Made by a program: the position numbers and the translations under genes
Assembly (NCBI GenBank): GCA_028023455.1
Contig: JAQFVV010012416.1
Coordinates: forward strand, 5,685,594 to 5,749,593
DNA: 64,000 nucleotides
Source: Epiperipatus broadwayi
Lineage: Eukaryota; Onychophora; Udeonychophora; Euonychophora; Peripatidae
Direction of reading: 5' to 3'
The notes under the pieces: generated by a model
Seen by the model: only the letters and a program-made list of their open reading frames with translations
Database searches by the model: none
What the model was told of the DNA's origin: nothing
Shown here: in pieces, positions 1 through 10,384 of the stretch
Layout: the number at the start of each line of letters is the position of its first letter
Position numbering within the stretch: the first letter of the stretch is position 1

Positions 1-258
1 AGTAAAAGCCAGAAACAGATCTGAAGATAAGATAGAGATATTATAGCACTGTATCATCTGATGTCTATTCATTATCAATCTTACAACAATTGCCTCTATT
101 ATATAGAAAATAACAATAAATAAAATTTAAAAAATCACAATTTTGATTTAAATAGATATGGAGAAGTATAAAACAAATAAACAAAATGAAGGGAGTAAAC
201 TATAACTATATAAAAGGCTAGAATCTGTAATGAGCCATTCCTCTGAAATCGGAAGAGC

Positions 259-259
<1 letters not shown>
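1..259. other. AT-rich DNA, nothing recognised
   Basis: Non-coding AT-rich sequence on both strands. No repeat family seen elsewhere in the window matches it by eye. Confidence 0.5.
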
Positions 260-293
<34 letters not shown>

Positions 294-297
294 TATA

Positions 298-332
<35 letters not shown>
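260..332. repeat. (AT)n microsatellite
   Basis: About 73 bases of alternating A and T with two small interruptions near 291-300. The minus-strand frame across it reads as Ile-Tyr repeats, which is an artefact of the dinucleotide. Tracts like this are expected to be length-polymorphic. Confidence 0.95.
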
Positions 333-334
<2 letters not shown>

Positions 335-1210
335 TAATAATTAAACTGATTAAAATATATGAGAAGGTCAAATTGAAAACATAAAGCATTAAACACAAAT
401 GAAACTTATACTAAACAGAAAGTTTGTGATTACCAAAAACTCTCAACCCATTGTGGAATAAGGGTAAAATCACCTTTACTTAACTCACTGCAGGACAAAA
501 TCTTTTCCATAAGTTTTCCATAGAAAAACAATGGAAGAGAAGATATTAACAAGTTCAATAATTGCTGTGTTAAGGATTTAAGCAATTTTTTATTCCTATT
601 TTACTTTTAGTAACTGATATTGGATTGAAAATCTGAATGAAAAAAAATCCTTACATTGAGTAAAATCTAAACAATGTCCAAGTTTTACCTGGCCTGAATT
701 TATTACCTGTTTGTAAACATGGCATGTAAATTAACTACTATTATAGAATAAATCTTTTCATATAGAGACTGTATGGAAAAAAAGATATTATTCTATTGGT
801 TATCAGTAATTTCAATTCTAAAGTTGATAATGTATCGGTTGCAGGTGAAGTGGAAAACACATTCTGGGCAATTGTGATAAGGATGGAATATAATTAGCAT
901 AATTTTATTTAGATATAGTTTCATCACATTAAAACTCTGTTATATACTTTGATATCCAAAAAAAAAAAAAAAACAATATTTATAAATGAATGGAACACTA
1001 GAAAGTGAGTAAACATCTTCACACATTTAATGTCAAATAATAATAATAATGTTCCTTCTTTTTTGCAAATATTCATTATAAATAGCCTCCCCTAAAGAAA
1101 AAGACTTAAAATGCATACTGGAAGAACAACCATGATACAAAAATGACTATTTTTAGTTAATAATTCATTACATAGTACCTGTAAATATCCATGATTTTTT
1201 TTCCAATTCA
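333..1210. other. AT-rich DNA, nothing recognised
   Basis: No coding or repeat signal recognised. It contains an A-run near 959-973 and a short TAA run near 1037-1049. Confidence 0.5.
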
Positions 1211-1290
1211 AGAACAAAAAAGAAGAGAGGAAGAGAAGAAGGAAGAAGGAGGAGGAGGAGGATGAAGATGATGATGATGATGATAATAAA
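1211..1290. repeat. Purine-rich GA / GAT simple repeat
   Basis: The plus strand is almost all purine, passing from GAA/GGA units into GAT units. Read on the minus strand it gives a poly-Ser/Phe frame that is not a gene. Such polypurine tracts can form triplex DNA (established knowledge), but nothing here shows a function. Confidence 0.85.
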
Positions 1291-2050
1291 ACAAAATATC
1301 CCTCCATGGACTAGGACAACAGTCAACAAAAGAATTTTTTTAAAAAAAAACTATAGGACAATCTTAAATGAGTTAGATCTAGCATATACATAGAAGTAAG
1401 ACAAGGGCTCTCAAAAAGATTGAAGTAGAATATTAAAAGTAGGATAATCAATAAATAATCAAATAGTTTATTGTTCGGGAGTTAGCATGAAGTATAAGCA
1501 ATGAAAGTGACAAAGCTGGGTCACAATCTATTAACACTGGGTTCCATAATTTGTTATTTGATTTCTGCTCCAAACCATGCATATTGAAAATAAATTAAGC
1601 CAGCAGCAGAACAAGTGACTGAATCATATGTTGTGAGTGTTTTTCAGGAGGTCTAAATCTTTTTCTTCAGTGCAAAACCAGTGGTAAAAGAGCAAGATGT
1701 GGATTAATGACAATGTAAAAATATTGAAAGAACTGTGGAAATGATATGTATTTCAGAATACTGAGGACTTTTGATATTTTCAGATTAATAATGTCAGAAA
1801 AGGTGCCAAGAGAACAGCTTGTAAGCATGAAGATGCACAGTTGCACAAAATCAAATTTTAAGATCCTTGAAGTCTTAAGGCAGTTGTTATTCACCAGGTA
1901 TACAATTACCCTGGTGAGACTATGAAAAAGTTTTCATCCTTGATTTCATCTCTAGCTAAAAATAGCTAGATATTCATTTTCGAAACAATTAATATTCGAT
2001 TGTTAGTCAGATTGCTTATAGTTTGCTGATTGGAACAAATAAAAACTTCT
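1291..2050. other. Non-coding DNA, nothing recognised
   Basis: No domain, repeat family or RNA gene recognised. The minus-strand frame at 1667-1894 has no recognisable motif. Confidence 0.45.
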
Positions 2051-2130
2051 AAGTGTTACCCATCCTAAATTTGAACCCAGGTTGTAAGCACATCAGAAAG
2101 CTGCACTACTATTGTATCACAAAGACCTTT
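2051..2130 (-). repeat. tRNA-derived SINE-like fragment
   Basis: On the minus strand there is an A-box-like stretch (GTGATACAATAGTAGTGC) followed about 30 bases later by a B-box-like GGGTTCAAATT. Order and spacing fit a decayed Pol III promoter from a tRNA-derived SINE. No cloverleaf can be folded and no target-site duplication was found. Confidence 0.45.
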
Positions 2131-2891
2131 AAAATATGCTCTCATTTACAATCTTTTCTTTCTATTGTTAAAAGCTAAATATTATATGCAAATTATTCAT
2201 TTACATAAATTATTTTGATAAAACAAAGATTTAAATTCATTACTAATATATAATGTGTTTATCAGATAAAATTTAAATTTTTAACAAAAAAAAATGTTTG
2301 GCGTATAGAAATTATTCGCATATATTAATTAAAATTTCAAAACACTAATGTCCTTTGTTTTAAATTTTTTTGTTGAAATAAATTTGTATTAATTTAAAAT
2401 ATACAACTATTATAATATTTAATTATACTTAAAAACTGTTTGTCTCTAAATACAATTTTGTCTCTAAATACAAAATATCTTATTCATGGAAAGTCTGTAT
2501 ACGATAAAATCATTTATATTTACAGTAATTTCTTATTACTATTTAGCAACCATTCATAAAAAATGGGGGAGGGGAGTTAAATGTTAGATTTATGATGACT
2601 AAACATATCAATCCGTGAAATACAACTATGGTCATATATATCATAAGCTAATTTTTTGTCTGGTTTGATATCTTGAAATCCTGTCTTTTATCTCTTCTGC
2701 ATGGAATTTTCTTCCGTAAATGACTTTAAAATCTTGACCAACGGTATATTTCTATAATATTCTATTTCCAGTCATATCCTTTCTTTGAAATCAAATCAAA
2801 AGCCATATCTCCAAAACATCTACTTTTTTTTACACTATTATTAATAATTCTACAGAATAATCTATTTTTACTTAAGCCAATTATAAATCTC
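2131..2891. other. AT-rich DNA, nothing recognised
   Basis: Very AT-rich. It has a near-duplicated phrase (TTTGTCTCTAAATACAA) at about 2441-2474 and a G-rich patch near 2563-2574. No gene seen. Confidence 0.5.
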
Positions 2892-3026
2892 ACAATAATG
2901 CTTCCCCCCCCCATATGTCATAACATCGGCCGAGAAGCGAACCCGCAACAACTGTCTGCAAGCAACTGCTTGCTTGCAAAGCGGCTGCGCTGAACTCTCG
3001 GCTAACAACGCTTGACAATAATGCTT
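2892..3026 (-). mobile_element. Short tRNA-like SINE with 12 bp target-site duplication
   Basis: The 111 bp insert (2904-3014) is flanked by identical copies of ACAATAATGCTT at 2892-2903 and 3015-3026, a perfect target-site duplication. On the minus strand it opens with GTCAAGCGTTG, carries B-box-like GCGGGTTCGCTTC, and ends in a G-run tail that appears as C on the plus strand (2904-2912). The body is tRNA-like, but an extra CAAGCAAGCAG-type stretch disrupts the anticodon arm. It belongs with the copies at 5255, 13819, 24924 and 50019. The duplication makes retrotransposition the best explanation. Confidence 0.8.
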
Positions 3027-5240
3027 TTATCACTTCTTTTATCATTACTTAATCGACTTATTAAATATTTAAAAACAATAAATCTTCTGTAATGATTTTC
3101 CGTCTAATATTTACTCTTAATCCCTTTTTGACTTTACCTACTTTTATTCCCTACTAATATTAGCATTTATTTTTAAAATGAGTTTATTGTACTAAATACA
3201 ATAAATTTATACATAATAAGAGATAAAAACAATATGCTTCAATGTTCCTGTCAGAAGATAACGTGATACATTTAATGGACTAAGTCATGAATGTATTTTA
3301 TTGGTTAATTATTTTTTCTTGCATGTTTCTCAATGTAAGTATTTAATTGCATAATGATATAAAAGCTAGATCTTAAGTAATGAATTCACATTTCACATAA
3401 GAATCCATGAATTAAATAAACTCTGGGGTCATATTATAAATCTTATTTTTTTTTACTTCCAGCAGCATCCATGGAACAGTATTTGTTTTAGAAAATTACC
3501 ATATATCTTGACAGTTAAACAATCCAAAACTCTCCATATAGTAGTGAGAAAGTGATCATGTGATATCTTGACAGTCATATAAATATTAATAATGATAAAA
3601 TATTTTAGATTATCTTTTTGTGACCAGTCAAAAAGCTTGATATTAAAGTCTTGCATAATGGTTATTGAGAGAAGATTAAATCTAATCTTACATTATTGCT
3701 GAAGAATTAACAGCTCTTAATATGTAAGCAAGTTTCTTCATCTCATCCACCTAATTTTTCCAAAAAGCTATTAATGACTCTTATTAAAAAAGGTTGTAGT
3801 TGATGCCATTATGAGTCAATGATGCATCCAGCAACATAATTTCAAACATTTTTATACATGAATAATTTTTTAATTGCACTATGTCTACATTTTGGGGTGT
3901 ATTATCACTAATATATTATTACATACTATTAGATATGTTTATTTAATTTCTCAGTCCCCAATCTCAATCAAGTATGATGATTTTCCCAAATATACTAAAT
4001 CAACCCAATAGAAAATTAGGAATATTAAAGCCAAATAAACTGTTAACACATGTTCTCCCATGCAAGTAGACAAAATAAGTTATCTTCTACTAATCCAATA
4101 CTATTGTTTTGTTTTTTTGTTGTTGATATTCTTAGATTCTTGTTCAATAAGTTTTTTTCTGCTATCATTATATTGATTATATCGCTCCCAAATACTTAGT
4201 ATGTCAAAAGATCTTTGATAATGGAACTAATTATTTTAATCTTTGCTTTCAAATGTAGTCAAAAATTTATTGGTGATTAATTTAAGTATTAAACAGATTT
4301 TGGCCACAGGAGTGCGGACTGATATACCAAGGAATTTATTTTCAGTCTAATTTTTTTCCAAACTTTATTAATATTACATAACATTTTATTGAACTCAGCC
4401 CTCGTTATCTATTTAATTACTGCATATCATTAGTAACATATATTGAATCCTTCTATTACCAATCGTAATCCTATAAAAAATAGCATTCATTTAATAGTAT
4501 ACTTAAATATATATTAAATAAAGTTTGCATTATATGTTTTTACATCTATCTCTTATATAAGAATACTGTTTGATTTTAGAAATGTTTGATTTATATATAA
4601 ACTTTCTAATAATTATCTCTTCTTTCAATATATTCAACAAAATAAACCAATAAAGTAAACATCACTTAACATTACCACCTGGTACAAAGTTTAATTATGA
4701 AACAGGTGAAAATTTCACCTAACATCTAAGTACATAAATAAACATGTATAATAAATCATATTGACAATAAGGACATGAATATAAATTAGTTGAGATCTTA
4801 TTAGAATTTGATGCTATTAGAATTTTATTCAAATTAGCTTAAATTTAAACATTTTGGCTGATTTAAATTTTGGAATTGTTGTTATGATTATTTATCTTTT
4901 AAATTCTTAAGACATCAAATGAAAAGTGGGTTCTTTTTTGTTTATTGCGTGATCAAACCTGATATAGATGTCATGAAAATGTTGTACTAGATAGAAAACA
5001 GCTAACATTAATTGATACTCAATATATTCCATCAAATGTCATTTTACTGACTAAAATAAATATTAATCTCTATCCTTTTTTTCTATATATCTCTTAAAAA
5101 TAATATTAAGTTTCATATATAAAAGTTTAATTCATACTTTTTTCACTACATTCATGACCGTCAGCATTTTTATCCAAATGGCATTAGTACCTAAATAGGG
5201 AGTCGGTTTGTTGATGTCAAGAAGTTTTTTATACAATTAT
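3027..5240. other. Long AT-rich stretch, nothing recognised
   Basis: About 2.2 kb with no recognisable reading frame, RNA gene or repeat family. The minus-strand frame at 3453-3656 has no motif. Any old repeats are too diverged to see by eye. Confidence 0.45.
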
Positions 5241-5362
5241 ACTTTAATTGTCAAGCGTTGGTGGCCTACCGGTTAGCATAGCTGCCTTCCAAGCAGCTGG
5301 CCCGGATTCGCTTCCCGGTCAACGCTTTGACATATAAATAAATAAAAAAATACACTTTAATT
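5241..5362 (+). mobile_element. Gly-tRNA-like SINE with 9 bp direct repeats
   Basis: Positions 5255-5325 fold as a tRNA. The 7 bp acceptor stem GCGTTGG/TCAACGC is complete (one G-U pair) and the anticodon loop CTTCCAA gives anticodon TCC (Gly). The T-loop reads TTCGCTT, where nearly all tRNAs have A at position 58, and the T-stem has an A-C mismatch. The tRNA part sits inside an outer inverted repeat, GTCAA (5250-5254) and TTTGAC (5326-5331), followed by a TAAA-rich tail. Flanking ACTTTAATT occurs at 5241-5249 and 5354-5362. The A58C change, outer repeat, tail and flanks argue for a SINE copy over a functional tRNA gene. Confidence 0.7.
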
Positions 5363-5640
5363 ACGATCATACAATGATAAACAATTTTTATTACTATATT
5401 CTACTTTAATTATATAATAATTATTTCAACTAAATTTTTATAAATTTAATTTTGCTTTAATTAAAATAATTTAATAAGTAACCCTAATTAATTTATATAT
5501 ATTTTTAATACAAACTTTCTTTTAAAATATATATAATTTATATCCTGCAGCTAATAATTATCTGGTTTTTAATAAAAATTATTATATAAACTTTTCAAGA
5601 ATAAATTTACTTATAAATGTATTAAAGAATCCCTATACGA

Positions 5641-5750
5641 CCACACATTCTTTTCAAATTATATGAAAAAAGACAATGACCACCATGATGAATTTTGTGC
5701 TAAACCAGCACTCATTAGTTGGCCCAGATCATCATCCCTCATTTATTTCT
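5641..5750 (+). repeat. Repeat with the shared 'CAGTTGG' domain
   Basis: Positions 5695-5742 carry a motif (TAAACCAGCACTCATTAGTT followed by GGCCCAGATCATCATC) that recurs at seven other places: 15290, 15943(-), 17421, 17791, 43516, 44190(-) and 49277. The preceding AAAAAAGACAATGACCACC corresponds to the lead-in seen at 43490-43510. It is probably the body of a SINE or foldback family. Confidence 0.6.
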
Positions 5751-6164
5751 CAAAAAAATATACTCTTTATTCATACCATTATATAATTCTAACAAACGTG
5801 TAATGTTCAAGTTAATCTGAAAAAGTAAATCAAACTATAAGAAAGTCTTAAATGCACTAAGACAACTTTCGTCAGATCACTGCCAGAATCGTAGTGCTGA
5901 AAACAAATGCGCAGTTTTAGACTTTATATGTAAATGAAGAGATTAAATGTTCCATTTTTTCAATAAAGGGGCACGTGACTTTTTTTATTAATGAAATGTG
6001 GAGCTCTTGCAATAGCCCAAGCCTCTTTATATTTTCTTTTCCTATCATCCATTTCAGCACATTTAAGAGTTTGATTTACCTTTTCACATTAATATGAGTT
6101 TGTTAGAATTACATCTCTCAAATATATTTCTGTGGCTGGAGTAAGTAAGTGTGACACTTATAAT
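5751..6164. other. Non-coding DNA, nothing recognised
   Basis: AT-rich intergenic-type sequence. No motif beyond short homopolymers. Confidence 0.45.
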
Positions 6165-6453
6165 TTATTATATATATAAAGAGCCTGCTAATAGCTCTAA
6201 ACAAGCTTATTTATTTATTTTTTAATGACAAATGCTACAAAAGAAAGTACATGAAGCCTTTATCTATGATTGTCTCCATCCACAGACTGGTTTTGAACTA
6301 TGGCTCTCTTCAGTGAGGAGCTAGGACATTAGATTCAAAATACTAACTCAAGCCAAGCATTTACCTAATTTTTTAAATATTAAGAAAAAGATCTAAATCT
6401 TCAGACCCTACATATCTTCAAATTCAGATCTTTAACTAGAAAAACTATATGGG
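6165..6453 (-). repeat. Repeat family D, copy 1 (inverted)
   Basis: About 290 bp that recurs in the opposite orientation at 6454-6720 and 6778-7115 and, truncated, at 15355-15500. Shared landmarks on this strand include GCTAATAGCTCTAAACAAGC, CTCTTCAGTGAGGAGCTAGG and AAGAAAAAGATCTAAATC. No coding capacity is visible. It abuts copy 2, so 6165-6720 forms a large imperfect palindrome that should foldback in single strands. Confidence 0.8.
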
Positions 6454-6720
6454 CTTGGCTTGAGTTAGTATTTTGAATCTAATGTCCTAGCTCCTCACTG
6501 AAGAGAGTCATAGCTTGAAACGGGTCTGGGGATGGGGACCATCATAGGTAAAGACTTCAGGGACTTTTTCTTGTAGCATTTATCATTAAAAAATAAATAA
6601 ATAAGCTTGTTTAGAGCTATTAGCAGGCTCTTTATATATTACATATTGGTAATGCAAGCTATATAGGTCATGTGACATGTGACTAATTTTTTACTAATAT
6701 TATATTTTTGCTATTAGGGC
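6454..6720 (+). repeat. Repeat family D, copy 2
   Basis: Begins at GGCTTGGCTTGAGTTAGTAT and lacks the first ~75 bp found in copy 3, so it is truncated at the junction with copy 1. Its end (GGTAATGCAAGCTATATAGG onward) matches the end of copy 3. Orientation is opposite to copy 1. Confidence 0.8.
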
Positions 6721-6777
6721 TTTGGCTATATTAAATTGCTAAACTTACTAATATATGGGATCACTGAATTTATTTCA

Positions 6778-7115
6778 GGCCCATATAGTTTCTTTAGTTA
6801 AAGAGCAGGTGTCTGAAGATTTAGATCTTTTTCTTAATATTTAAGAATTAGGTAAATGCTTGGCTTGAGTTAGTATTTTGAATGTAATGTCCTAGCTCCT
6901 CACTGAAGAGAGCCATAGCTCAAAAACGGTCTGGGGATGGAGACCTTCATAGATAAAGGTTTCAGGTACTTTCTCTTGTAGCATTTATCATTAAAAAAAT
7001 AAATAAATAAGCTTGTTTAGAGTTATTAGCAGACTCTTTATATATTATATATTGGTAATGCAAGCTATATAAGTCATGTACATGTGACTAATTTTTTACT
7101 GATATATCAGCAACA
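6778..7115 (+). repeat. Repeat family D, copy 3 (fullest)
   Basis: Begins near GGCCCATATAGTTTC, continues through TCTGAAGATTTAGATCTT and GCTTGGCTTGAGTTAGTAT, and ends GTAATGCAAGCTATATAAG...GACTAATTTTTTACT. It matches copy 1 along almost its whole length in reverse complement. Non-coding, with no clear terminal inverted repeat, so the class (SINE, MITE or a solo end of a larger element) is undecided. Confidence 0.8.
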
Positions 7116-7864
7116 GCATTAACCACATGCAAATGACTGTGATTACCCCAATTCTAAGAAGAGAAAAAAAGGCAACAACAATAATAATAGACTAGAGACG
7201 AGGTTTGCAATGATTATACAATCAATCTTTGAATGACTGATACACCATATATAGAACATGTTGGTCCATTATTCTGTTTCTTAGATATTTTGCAATGCCA
7301 TCTTTTAACTTCTTCAGCAGCAAAGTTGTTATTCTGAAAGATTTGACTATCTAACTGCAACATTTTCATGATATTTTATTCATGAAAGCATCAATATTAA
7401 CATGTTTTTTTTACAATATTTTTGAGCTAATCTTACAAGATTCTTTTCCAACAAGAACGATGCTCAAGTTTAGTATAAAATACTCTTATATAAAAATCCC
7501 AGAATAATATAGAATACAGTCTATAATATTTTGCCTTTCTAGATCAACATATAAAAATTTTTATTAATGAATTAATTTAATTCCATCCACACATTATTAT
7601 ACAATTATAAACAGAGTAATTTGTTTGTTTATAGTAAAAATAGCAATGGTTTTTAATGATGTAAAAGATCTTTAAAGTTTATGGTATAGTTATAAACTTT
7701 ACAAAATAAATTGTGTTTGAAAACTGGCAAATAGTGTAAAATAGGTTGATGATGATCAAACGCTATCACTTGGTTTTAATATCTATTTAATTATTCTATC
7801 CTCCTTCAAGCAGAGTAATCAATACACATTTATATAGTATATAAACTATGTAATAAAAAATCAA
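7116..7864. other. Non-coding DNA, nothing recognised
   Basis: AT-rich sequence without recognisable genes or repeats. Confidence 0.45.
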
Positions 7865-7983
7865 ATGATTGTTCTGGATGTCATGAGACATTCAGGTCCT
7901 GAAGACACAGGTTGGGTTTTGAACTGTGACTTTTAGCACCTATATTCATCATTCTACTGCTGAGCTAAATTTCATAGGGCAAC
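7865..7983 (-). repeat. tRNA-derived SINE head
   Basis: On the minus strand an A-box-like TTTAGCTCAGCAGTAGAATG is followed by a B-box-like CAGTTCAAAACCC about 30 bases later, as in a Pol III tRNA-type promoter. The start (GCCCTATGAAA) is only weakly complementary to the expected 3' acceptor strand, so this is a SINE head, not a tRNA gene. The body continues toward 7865. Confidence 0.6.
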
Positions 7984-8287
7984 TTTTTAGTGTAAACAAT
8001 AAATAAGTGCTGGAAATGTTATAGCTACACTTAAGAATAATATTAATTTTAAAGAAGAGTGTACATACAAATATATGGGCATTTTAGTTCATTGACTTGA
8101 AAAAAAAAAGTTAATATATACATATTAAACTTCAGGTCTTCATTTACTAAAACATAAGCATTTTTATCTCACTTAATACTTTTACTGATAAGAACTACTA
8201 ACAACTTTATGTTTCAATATGAGCTAAAAATATTATTATGTGAATGGTAAATTCTTGAACTAAAGTCTTTGGATCTACTCTTATCAA

Positions 8288-8460
8288 TCAGGTGGGTCAG
8301 CAATATGAGATGGCACTGAGAATGGTGGGCCGTGTGAAAGTCTGAGTTCAAACCCCACATATATTTACTCATATAGATAAAATCCCATGATATCTTGAGC
8401 TTCTGGCCATATGAAAAAGCTTTTCCAATGATTTCATCAAATGCAAGAATTTTCCATAGA
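8288..8460 (+). repeat. tRNA-derived SINE
   Basis: An A-box-like TGGCACTGAGAATGG (8320-8334) and a B-box-like GAGTTCAAACCCC (8343-8355) sit in the right order and spacing. The same tRNA-like unit recurs at 43414-43480 (inverse) and 44275-44342, so this is a dispersed family. The body runs through CCATGATATCTTGAGCTTCT. Confidence 0.6.
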
Positions 8461-8620
8461 TTGTCCTCAGAAAACTTAATGATATTTATCCCAAAGCCTT
8501 ATGGTTAGTAAAATACAATTAAAGGTTGTCATACTACTTGAATTATTTGCTAATGCAAGAATACATAAACAAACAGATTTTAACATTTGATTAATTAACT
8601 GCAAAGCTTTGTTTAATTAA

Positions 8621-9270
8621 TTTTTTTTTTTTTTTATTAAAAAAACTATATTTACATTTGATTCAGTACATACATCGTAACAATCATTACTTTAAAAAAT
8701 AAATTAAGTTCAAATGTATCCAGTAAATTACATTATCTCCACCTTTCATTTAAACAGTGTTCTGTAAGAGCATTCAGCTCCACATTTCACACCTTGTAGG
8801 AACATAACCACCCCATACCAATAAAAACGTTTTTCTTGGCCAAAATTTCAAACCTTTATAAAACATGTCATCCCATTCTTTTTCCATTTTTTTTTTTCAA
8901 TATATCTTCTTGTTATCAAAGATCAGAGCACACCTAGATATCCATATTGCTCTCATTACATGAGCTAAAAATATAGAAGCCTCTTTTGTACTATCACACA
9001 TTCAAATATCTTTCCTAAGTCCACTTATTAATAATATAAAGAGAAGGCTGTACCTAAAAATTAAAACCATAACTGTGATTCCTAAGATATTACTTTGATT
9101 TTAATTCTGCTTCCCCCAAGTTTCAATCTCTCTCACTTTTTAATAAAATCAATATAATACTTTTGTATGAGGGAAGGACCAAAAAATAACTGGAATTGTT
9201 CTCTGGAAATATGCCTATTATTGTACGTTTCCATTGTTTCATACCTTTAGTGGGGATCCTTTTGCATCAA
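8621..9270 (-). pseudogene. 3' end of a LINE (non-LTR retrotransposon) with poly(A)
   Basis: Reading the minus strand, the element ends in a poly(A), seen as the T-run at 8621-8635. Upstream, about 8930-9010, one frame reads ASIFLAHVMRAIWISRCALI then FDNKK. This resembles the C-terminal segment after the zinc motif in L1/Tx1-like LINE ORF2 proteins, and a similar HAIW.TRGKLIYD segment occurs in the large LINE of this window near 41620-41660. Stops interrupt every frame, so it is a dead 5'-truncated insertion. The 5' limit near 9270 is uncertain and the clade assignment is inference. Confidence 0.55.
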
Positions 9271-10044
9271 TCTGTCAAATTAAATTACTGCGTGAAATTG
9301 TGGTGCCACATAACACGTGTCTTTGTAAAATACATTTTGTGTATTTGGCAATTTTTTTGTAGTGGCTGAAAAGTTGGGAAATGTGAAATTTTGTTGTTGT
9401 TTTTTTAAGAAAAAACAGTTGTAAACAAAAAAGCTGTTCTGTAGAAAACATATTGAATGATTTAATGAAATTTTCAACTTCACCATGTCTCAAGTGTGGT
9501 GAAGGAAATCTAATGTCAAGATAATGCTGATTTTTTTTTATTGATGCAAATGACATTTCCCCCACAAAATTAGTTCTTAACAATCAGACATTTTGTCTAC
9601 AAGTACTGAAACATTTTAATGGTGTAGTAAAATGTAAATGTTCCATTTTGTGGCAAAGGGAGAAGTGCAAACTTCACCATGACAATTTCTCTGTGAGCAG
9701 TCTTGAGTGTGAAACCATTTCTAATTAAATTCAACATGACTCAGCTTATCTGTCATCATATTTACTCAATTTCTAACCATGTGATTTCTTTTTATTCTCT
9801 TGAATGAAAAAATGCCTCAATTTTTTTTTTTTTTTTGGCCGACTTAGAAATGGTGAAAAAAAATTGATGCAAGTGTTAAAAGGCTTCACATTATGTTTCT
9901 GGACTAGTTTGAAAAGTAAAAAACACATTTGAACTGGTGTATTGTATTAAATGGACAGTACTTTAAAGGAGATTAAATTTATAACACTAAAAGATAAAGA
10001 TAAGCAAACAATTTTTTTATTATAAAATTCCAATTATTTTTGTG
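9271..10044. other. Non-coding DNA; unconvincing minus-strand ORF
   Basis: The minus-strand frame at 9275-9583 (102 codons) has no recognisable domain and is rich in Lys/Phe/Thr from A/T runs. GTTGTTGTTTTTTTAAG here also appears at 12967-12982, perhaps a worn repeat. No gene called. Confidence 0.4.
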
Positions 10045-10210
10045 TCCCCCCTCATGGTAATAGAGTAGCAGATTTTGCATTTCAAATCCATGGGTCAGGG
10101 CACAACTACTCAAGAGTTAATAAAAAGTTTAAGCTTGAAAGAGACAGCACTGGAGACATGATCCATGGATCTTGATTTCCAAAGTGCAACAATTTACTAC
10201 TATACTGAAA
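10045..10210 (-). repeat. tRNA-derived SINE, related to the copy at 24.7 kb
   Basis: The stretch CTCAAGAGTTAATAAAAAGTTT and the downstream ...GACA(T)GAT...GATTTCCAAAGTGCAAC match the layout at 24661-24763 (TCAAGAGTTCATAAAAAGTT ... CCAATTCCAAATCG). On the minus strand the tRNA-like head lies at the 10200 end. A second tRNA-like phrase (ATGGTAATAGAGTAGCAG) lies at the other end on the plus strand. Boundaries are uncertain. Confidence 0.5.
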
Positions 10211-10384
10211 CAAGATTAAAACTAAAATGAAAACTACTTAAATTCTCACTACTCATCAATATTTCTTTATGAGAAATTGTTAAAAAAGTAGTTTTTCCTA
10301 ATTGAGGTGGCTATTGAGAGGCTATTTTACATTTCACCTTTAACTCATATTGATTTTCATTTACATTGTTCTTTCTCAATTTTT

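Noticed and set aside
135-398. Minus-strand frame rich in Ile-Tyr repeats
   Set aside because: It is the translation of an (AT)n microsatellite.
1092-1307. Minus-strand frame with a poly-Ser run
   Set aside because: Produced by the GA/GAT simple repeat; no domain around it.
5255-5325. A functional tRNA-Gly gene (also 50019-50089)
   Set aside because: Shared A58C change, conserved outer inverted repeat, simple-sequence tail and flanking direct repeats favour SINE copies; kept as an open alternative.
9275-9583. Minus-strand 102-codon frame
   Set aside because: No recognisable domain; composition follows A/T runs, and an alternative overlapping frame at 9280-9486 is just as open.
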